DNA from: Comamonadaceae bacterium
GTDB taxonomy: Bacteria > Pseudomonadota > Gammaproteobacteria > Burkholderiales > Burkholderiaceae_C
Length of the DNA: 10,554 nt
Direction: 5' to 3'
Assembly: GCA_947371775.1 (NCBI GenBank)
Contig: CANBQX010000066.1
Span: 1-10,554, forward strand
In this document: one piece after another, positions 6,514 through 10,554 of the stretch
How the letters are laid out: every line of letters begins with the position of its first letter
How positions within the stretch are numbered: the first letter of the stretch is position 1
Program-made: the position numbers and the translations under genes
The notes under the pieces: generated by a model
Databases searched by the model: none
Told to the model about the DNA's origin: nothing
Seen by the model: only the letters and a program-made list of their open reading frames with translations

Positions 6514-7461
6514 ATGAACATTCTTTTTGTCGCCGATCCCCTGGAGTCTTTCCAGACCTACAAAGACACCACCTTTGCCATGATGCGTGAGGCACAGGCC
6601 CGGGGCCACACCGTGGCGGCGTGCGAGCCGCGCGCGCTGGTGTGGCGCAGTGGTGGCGTGGTGCAGGCCCAAGTGCGTCAGATTCGCTTGACGGGCGAGG
6701 CGCCGCAGTGGTTTGTCGCAGAGAGCACCACGGTGCGCGAGCTGCGCCACTTTGACGCCGTGGTCATGCGCAAAGACCCACCCTTTGACAGCGAGTTCTT
6801 TTACGCCACCCACCTGCTCGAGCAAGCCGAGCGCGAAGGTGCGCAGGTGTTCAACAAGCCGCGTGCGCTGCGCGACCACCCGGAAAAACTGGCGGTCATG
6901 GAATTCCCCCAGTTCATCGGCCCCACCTTGGTGACCCGCGATGCCGCAGCGGTACGGGCCTTTCACCATGAGCACCGCGACATCATTCTCAAGCCGCTGG
7001 ACGGCATGGGGGGCAGTGGAATCTTCCGCGTCAAGGACGATGGCCTCAACCTGGGCTCCATCATCGAGACCCTGAACCGCGACGGCGCGCAAAGCCTGAT
7101 GGTGCAAAAGTTTTTGCCCGCGATCAGCGAAGGCGACAAGCGCGTGCTGGTGATCGGTGGCAAGCCCGTGCCGTTTTGCCTGGCGCGCATTCCGCAGGGT
7201 GGCGAGGTGCGCGGCAACCTGGCGGCAGGCGGCTTAGGTGTGGCGCAGCCGCTCAATGCGGCGGACCGTGCGGTGGCGGAGGCGATCGGGCCAGTCTTGG
7301 CAGCGCGCGGTCTCTTGCTGGTGGGGCTGGACATCATCGGCACCAGCCTGACCGAAATCAATGTGACCAGCCCGACCTGTTTTCAGGAAATTACCGATCA
7401 GACCGGCTTTGATGTGGCTGCCATGTTCATGGATGCGCTGCAAGCGGCTGCCCGTCGATAA
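6514..7461 (+). CDS. gshB: Glutathione synthase (ATP-grasp)
   Basis: This 315-residue enzyme joins gamma-glutamylcysteine and glycine, using ATP, to form glutathione in the cytosol. It follows E. coli GshB along its whole length. Motifs seen are RKDPPFDSEF (from R86), the ATP-binding KPLDGMGG (from K160), the nearby IFRVK, SEGDKRVLV, CLARIPQGGE, RGNLAAGG and the C-terminal LTEINVTSPTC (E281 and N283 are expected metal ligands). The start is ATG 6514, with GAGAAG 6 nt upstream. The gene lies 33 nt after benE, so it is most likely the last gene of a kup-benE-gshB transcript. Its last 35 bp overlap, in the opposite direction, the end of the amidotransferase gene. It is intact and needs the product of gshA. 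Confidence 0.97.
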   Translation: MNILFVADPLESFQTYKDTTFAMMREAQARGHTVAACEPRALVWRSGGVVQAQVRQIRLTGEAPQWFVAESTTVRELRHFDAVVMRKDPPFDSEFFYATHLLEQAEREGAQVFNKPRALRDHPEKLAVMEFPQFIGPTLVTRDAAAVRAFHHEHRDIILKPLDGMGGSGIFRVKDDGLNLGSIIETLNRDGAQSLMVQKFLPAISEGDKRVLVIGGKPVPFCLARIPQGGEVRGNLAAGGLGVAQPLNAADRAVAEAIGPVLAARGLLLVGLDIIGTSLTEINVTSPTCFQEITDQTGFDVAAMFMDALQAAARR

Positions 7462-8218
7462 ACACCTGCAACTCGCCGGGCTGCATAGGCACCCAGGTTT
7501 CGTTGGCGGTGAGGGGCTCGGTCACGACGATGACCTGGCGGTCGTCGGGCGAATTGAGCTGTGACAAGTCGACGCTCAGGTCTTCGTCTTTGAGCTGTAC
7601 TTCACTAAAAGGGTGCTGGCGCATCACATAGTGCAGCTTGGTGCTGGCATGCGCCCACAGTGCTTGGCCGTTGCTCAGCAGAAAGTTGAACGTGCCGTGC
7701 TTGGCGATGCGCTGGGCCAGGTCGCGCAGGGTGTGGGTCAGTTCTACTTCGGAGGGCACGCCCGCATGCGACTTGTTCATCTCTTGCATCATCCAGCAAA
7801 AGGCCAGTTCGCTGTCGGTGGTGCCTACCGGGCGGAAGCTGCCGTGCAAGTGCGGCGCAAAGTCTTTCAGGTCACCGTTGTGGGCAAACACCCAGTAGCG
7901 CCCCCAGAGCTCGCGCACAAAGGGGTGGCAGTTTTCCAGGCTGACCGCGCCCACAGTAGCTTTGCGCACATGGGCCACCACGTTGTGGCTTTTGATCGGG
8001 TAGCTGCGCAGCATCTGCGCAATGGGGGAGGTGGCCGCGCTCTCTTTGTCCACGAAATAGCGGGCGGCTTTGCCTGGCAGATTGCCTTCGCTTTCAAAAA
8101 ACGCAATGCCCCAGCCGTCGGCGTGGTGATCGGTGCAGCCCCCGCGCTGGGCGAACCCGGTAAAACTCAAAGTCAAGCTGGCCGGCAAGCGGCTGTTCAT
8201 TCCAAGCAATTGGCACAT
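7427..8218 (-). CDS. yafJ: YafJ-type class II glutamine amidotransferase (GATase_4)
   Basis: This 263-residue protein has the N-terminal nucleophile glutamine amidotransferase fold and almost nothing else. After removal of Met1, Cys2 would be the nucleophile (MCQLLGM). Other family marks are ADGWGI (33-38), HVRKATVG (83-90) with R85, ENCHPF (95-100), FAHNGDL (111-117) with the oxyanion-hole pair N114-G115, and TTDSE (133-137). It closely resembles E. coli YafJ (about 255 residues), whose true substrate is unsettled. Known relatives include EgtC and yeast Dug3, which act on gamma-glutamyl compounds. The start is ATG 8218; an AGGAAGG lies 14 nt upstream, which is rather far. It follows the tautomerase gene after 53 bp and probably shares its transcript. 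No synthase domain is attached, so it is likely an amidohydrolase or works with an unknown partner. Confidence 0.9.
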   Translation of the reverse strand: MCQLLGMNSRLPASLTLSFTGFAQRGGCTDHHADGWGIAFFESEGNLPGKAARYFVDKESAATSPIAQMLRSYPIKSHNVVAHVRKATVGAVSLENCHPFVRELWGRYWVFAHNGDLKDFAPHLHGSFRPVGTTDSELAFCWMMQEMNKSHAGVPSEVELTHTLRDLAQRIAKHGTFNFLLSNGQALWAHASTKLHYVMRQHPFSEVQLKDEDLSVDLSQLNSPDDRQVIVVTEPLTANETWVPMQPGELQVFIDGQPLAAHP

Positions 8219-8236
8219 GGAAACAGTTTACGCCTT

Positions 8237-8268
8237 CCTATCGGCGCGCTAACACAGACGCCTATCGG
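8237..8268 (-). repeat. Short direct repeat CCTATCGG x2 between tautomerase and amidotransferase genes
   Basis: CCTATCGG occurs at 8237-8244 and again at 8261-8268, 24 bp apart start to start, in the 53-bp gap between the two minus-strand genes. The spacing is about two helical turns, as in some operators, but eight bases can repeat by chance. GACGCC (8257-8262) and GGTGTC (8268-8273) also form a partial stem. Confidence 0.25.
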
Positions 8269-8271
8269 GTG

Positions 8272-8463
8272 TCAGTTGCGTGGCTCACTCCAGAGCTTGC
8301 CGCCGGTGGCCCAGTTCTCGGCCTTGACGTCGGTGATCAACACGTCCACCGAATCGGGGGAGCCGCCCAGCACTTCGACGCTCACGCGGGTGATTTCCTG
8401 CACCAGTTTTTTCTTTTGTTCCAGGGTGCGGCCTTCGATCATTTCAACGTGGTAAGTGGGCAT
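8272..8463 (-). CDS. 4-oxalocrotonate tautomerase-family protein
   Basis: This 63-residue protein belongs to the 4-OT branch of the tautomerase superfamily, whose small subunits form hexamers and use an N-terminal proline as catalytic base. Seen: MPTYHVEM, so Pro1 after Met removal, and the IEGRT segment with Arg11 in mature numbering. C-terminally, ENWATGG has Trp at position 50, where classical 4-OT has Phe50. Position 39 is Asp (SVDVLITD), where classical 4-OT has Arg39. The start is ATG 8463 with AAAGGA 5-6 nt upstream, a strong site. The length is normal. The missing Arg39 argues against genuine 4-oxalocrotonate tautomerase activity; the substrate is unknown. It is the first gene of a two-gene minus-strand unit with the YafJ-like amidotransferase, and it is divergent from the GT39 gene. 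Confidence 0.9.
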   Translation of the reverse strand: MPTYHVEMIEGRTLEQKKKLVQEITRVSVEVLGGSPDSVDVLITDVKAENWATGGKLWSEPRN

Positions 8464-8517
8464 GGGAATCCTTTGGTCAGACTAAGAGCGTGCGGTGCGG
8501 ACGCGCCGCGCTGGGTT

Positions 8518-8533
8518 CGCAGTTTAGACTGCG
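8518..8533. promoter_or_regulatory. Perfect 6-bp hairpin/palindrome in the tautomerase-GT39 divergent region
   Basis: CGCAGT (8518-8523), a TTAG loop, then ACTGCG (8528-8533) form a perfect inverted repeat. It lies 54 bp upstream of the tautomerase start and 39 bp upstream of the GT39 start, inside the 109-bp divergent intergenic region. The AT-rich core (TTTAGA on one strand, TCTAAA on the other) could be a -10 element or an operator core. There is no T-run after it on either side, so a terminator is unlikely. Confidence 0.35.
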
Positions 8534-8559
8534 GCATGGCAAAAATTCACCACACGGGC

Positions 8560-8564
8560 AGGGG
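8560..8564 (+). promoter_or_regulatory. Ribosome-binding site for the GT39 TTG start
   Basis: AGGGG ends 8 nt before the TTG at 8573. No ATG or GTG start lies closer in this frame before the first membrane segment, so this site is the main support for TTG initiation. Confidence 0.45.
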
Positions 8565-8572
8565 CAAAGACC

Positions 8573-10075
8573 TTGCATAAGCCGGCGCGCATTTTTTCGC
8601 GCCGCCTTGGCCTGGGCGGAGTGGTGGGCGCTTTGGCGCTGGTGCACCTGCTGTGGGGCGCGGTGCTGGGCCTGTCGGTGGATGAAGCGCATTACCTGCT
8701 GTACGCCGCGCATCCGGCGCTCAGCTACTTCGACCATCCTCCGTTGGTGGGCTGGGTGCAGTGGCCCCTGGTGGCGCTGGATGCGCCCCCCGTGCTCCTG
8801 CGCGTGCTGCCGGGTGCGCTGTGGTTGGGCACGGCACTGCTGGTGTACCAAATGGCGCGTGCGCTGAGCCCGTCCGGGGGCAGTGCACCCCACCGTGCAG
8901 GAGTGTGGGCGCTGGCCGCACTGGCCCTGGCACCATTGGTGCATGTGCTGGCTATCGGCTTGCTGCCCGACACCCTGCTGATGTTTCTGGCGGTGCTGCT
9001 CATGCGGCAAACGCAGCGGCTCATGCATGCAGACGCGCTGGGCAAGACCTGGCCCTGGCTGGCGTGGGGTGGGGTGTTGGGCCTGGCGGGTTTGAGCAAA
9101 TACACGGCCATCTTTTTTGCGCTGGCGTCGGCTTTGTGTTTGCTGCAGGCGCATGGTCTTCGGGTGCTGCGCGTACCGGTTTTGTGGCTAGCCGTGGCGC
9201 TGGCGCTGCTGATGGTGTCGCCGGTGCTGGTGTGGAACGCCCAGAACGGTTGGGCTTCTTTCGTCTACCAGGCCCAGCATGGCGCGGGCAGCGTGTGGCG
9301 CTTGCAGGACCTGCTGCGTTTTGCCCTGGTGCAGCTGCTGGCCTATGGCCCTTTGTTCTGGTGGGGCCTTTGGGCACGCACATCGGGGGGCGCGCTGCGC
9401 TGGTTTTTTGTGCTGCCCTTTGCCGTGCTGGCCTGGCTGTCGGGCGGTGGCAGCAGCCTGCCGCACTGGACCGCGCCCGCCTGGGCAAGCTTGGCGCCGT
9501 TTGCGGGTGTCGCCCTCGCGGACACCTGGGGGCAGGGGCTGGACCGCCGTCCGCTGCGGCGTGCTCTGATCGGCACCTTGGTGGCTTTGCAGGCCTTGGC
9601 TTGCGTCGGTTTGCTTGGGCTGATGTTGAGTGCGGGGGCCCCGGTCTTGCCCCGCACGGCGGACGATGCCCCGGTAGGCGCCAATCCCTTTGTCGATGTG
9701 TATGGCTGGCAAGAGGCTGGGGAACAGGCGCGGGTGCTTGCGGCGCAGCAGGGCCTGGGCAGTCTGTCGGTGCAGCACTGGACGCTGGCCAGCCGCCTGG
9801 CCTGGTACGCACGGCCGGTGCCAGTCCACGATTTGGAAGACCGCTTTGACCAGTTCACCTTGTGGGCCGGGCCCTTGCCCGCAGGCGCTGACACCCTGTT
9901 GGTGGACTGGTCTGCCATGGCCTACGCCGTGCCGCTGGGTGCGAACGGCTTTCAGGACTGCGCGCTTTTGGCGACCCATGTCGCCACGCACTGGGGCATG
10001 CCGGTATCGAGTTTCCGGTTCTATGCCTGCCATGGCTGGTCGGCCAAGCCGCAGCCGCGTTTGAGGATGGAGTAA
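8573..10075 (+). CDS. ArnT-like membrane glycosyltransferase, GT39 / PMT_2 family
   Basis: This 500-residue integral membrane protein is a GT-C-fold transferase. Such enzymes move a sugar from a polyprenyl-phosphate carrier onto lipid or protein on the periplasmic face. Seen: a positively charged start, a first membrane segment at about 12-34, then the acidic pair D37-E38 in VDEAHYLLY and YFDHPPLVGW (52-61), which are the hallmark first periplasmic loop of ArnT and its relatives. About ten hydrophobic stretches run to about residue 360. A soluble, probably periplasmic tail begins at VDVYGWQEAG (374-383). The start is TTG 8573 with AGGGG upstream; without it the first membrane segment would be cut. 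Its acceptor and sugar cannot be told from sequence. The PAP2 gene follows after 3 nt, suggesting one operon for envelope lipid or glycan modification. Confidence 0.88.
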   Translation: MHKPARIFSRRLGLGGVVGALALVHLLWGAVLGLSVDEAHYLLYAAHPALSYFDHPPLVGWVQWPLVALDAPPVLLRVLPGALWLGTALLVYQMARALSPSGGSAPHRAGVWALAALALAPLVHVLAIGLLPDTLLMFLAVLLMRQTQRLMHADALGKTWPWLAWGGVLGLAGLSKYTAIFFALASALCLLQAHGLRVLRVPVLWLAVALALLMVSPVLVWNAQNGWASFVYQAQHGAGSVWRLQDLLRFALVQLLAYGPLFWWGLWARTSGGALRWFFVLPFAVLAWLSGGGSSLPHWTAPAWASLAPFAGVALADTWGQGLDRRPLRRALIGTLVALQALACVGLLGLMLSAGAPVLPRTADDAPVGANPFVDVYGWQEAGEQARVLAAQQGLGSLSVQHWTLASRLAWYARPVPVHDLEDRFDQFTLWAGPLPAGADTLLVDWSAMAYAVPLGANGFQDCALLATHVATHWGMPVSSFRFYACHGWSAKPQPRLRME

Positions 10076-10078
10076 GGG

Positions 10079-10554
10079 ATGGAACCTGGATTGCGCCCCG
10101 CATGGCCTTGGTGTCTGCTGCCGCTGCTGATGCTCGGCGTGTGCGCGCCCTTGTGGCTGCACTGGGGAGAACCAGCGCTTTTTCTGGCGATCAACCAGGC
10201 CTGCATGGTGGTGCCTGCACCGGTCTGGGCCGCGCTGTCGCTGCTGGGCAATGCCTGGGGCGTGCTGGCGGTCACGTCGCCTTTGTTGCTACTGGCACCC
10301 CGCCTGCAATGGGCCTGGTTGTGCGCCGTGCCCTTTGGCGTGCTGTTCGCCCGCCTGGGCAAAGGCTTGCTCGAGAGCCTGCGCCCAGCTGCGGTGGTGG
10401 ACAAGCAGCTGTTTCGCATCGTCGGTGAAAAGCTCGAACTGGCGTCCATGCCTTCGGGCCACACGCTCACCGCTTTTGCGGTGGCCAGCAGCTTGTACTT
10501 TGCGCTGGACGCGCCGCAGCGCCGTCGATTTGTGTGGTTGTGGCTGCTGGCCGC
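10079..10554 (+). CDS. PAP2-superfamily membrane phosphatase, 3' part missing
   Basis: The frame is open from ATG 10079 to the right edge, giving 158 residues. GGAG lies 6 nt upstream, and the start is 3 nt after the GT39 stop. Seen: several hydrophobic segments and the first two PAP2 motifs: KGLLESLRP (K95, R102, P103), which fits the K-x6-RP pattern, and MPSGHT (PSGH 125-128), where His128 is expected to be the acid/base. The third motif, with the nucleophilic His, should lie beyond the window. Known: PAP2 enzymes remove phosphate from lipids such as undecaprenyl pyrophosphate, phosphatidylglycerol phosphate or lipid A. Inference: next to a GT39 transferase it may recycle the carrier lipid or modify the acceptor. 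Confidence 0.88.
   Translation, partial: MEPGLRPAWPWCLLPLLMLGVCAPLWLHWGEPALFLAINQACMVVPAPVWAALSLLGNAWGVLAVTSPLLLLAPRLQWAWLCAVPFGVLFARLGKGLLESLRPAAVVDKQLFRIVGEKLELASMPSGHTLTAFAVASSLYFALDAPQRRRFVWLWLLA

Noticed and set aside
6094..7107. 337-codon minus-strand frame
   Set aside because: It is antisense to the end of benE and most of gshB, both well supported by motifs, and shows no domain of its own.
7613..8455. 280-codon plus-strand frame
   Set aside because: It covers the amidotransferase and tautomerase genes antisense. Those two have catalytic residues in place and this frame has none.
8761..9849. 362-codon plus-strand frame
   Set aside because: It runs in another frame inside the GT39 gene and is rich in Gly, Ala and Arg, a typical high-GC shadow.
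9188..10162. 324-codon minus-strand frame
   Set aside because: It is antisense to the GT39 gene and the start of the PAP2 gene, with no recognisable motif.

Overview
The window looks like chromosomal DNA of a Burkholderiales betaproteobacterium, probably Comamonadaceae. The grounds are the high GC content, strong G/C bias at third codon positions, the proteobacterial PF08886-type GshA, and the protein flavour overall. This is an inference from sequence character, not a database match. No rRNA, tRNA, CRISPR array, insertion sequence or attachment site was seen.

Layout. (1) 1-1748, minus strand: the N-terminal 582 codons of a large single-chain restriction-modification enzyme, with a PD-(D/E)XK nuclease followed by an N6-adenine methyltransferase. 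It runs off the left edge. (2) 1749-1935: an AT-rich divergent intergenic region. (3) 1936-7461, plus strand: gshA (glutamate-cysteine ligase), kup (K+ uptake), benE (BenE-family permease) and gshB (glutathione synthase). A likely intrinsic terminator separates gshA from the tight kup-benE-gshB run, so the two steps of glutathione synthesis bracket two transporters and are probably transcribed separately. (4) 7427-8463, minus strand: a small 4-oxalocrotonate-tautomerase-like protein followed by a YafJ-type class II glutamine amidotransferase, whose 3' end overlaps the 3' end of gshB by 35 bp. (5) 8573-10554, plus strand: an ArnT-like GT39 membrane glycosyltransferase followed 3 nt later by a PAP2 lipid phosphatase cut by the right edge.

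How the genes may work together. GshA and GshB make glutathione. Kup imports K+, and glutathione is known to control K+ efflux through KefB/KefC in Gram-negative bacteria, so the neighbourhood could link redox and K+ balance. The YafJ-like amidotransferase is related in fold to yeast Dug3, which takes part in glutathione breakdown, so a glutathione-linked role is a fair but unproven idea. The GT39/PAP2 pair fits envelope modification using undecaprenyl-phosphate-linked sugar. Most of the window is recognisable. The points most worth a second look are the divergent glycine-rich loop in GshA, the tautomerase that lacks the equivalent of Arg39, the restriction-modification enzyme, and several small inverted repeats in the intergenic regions.
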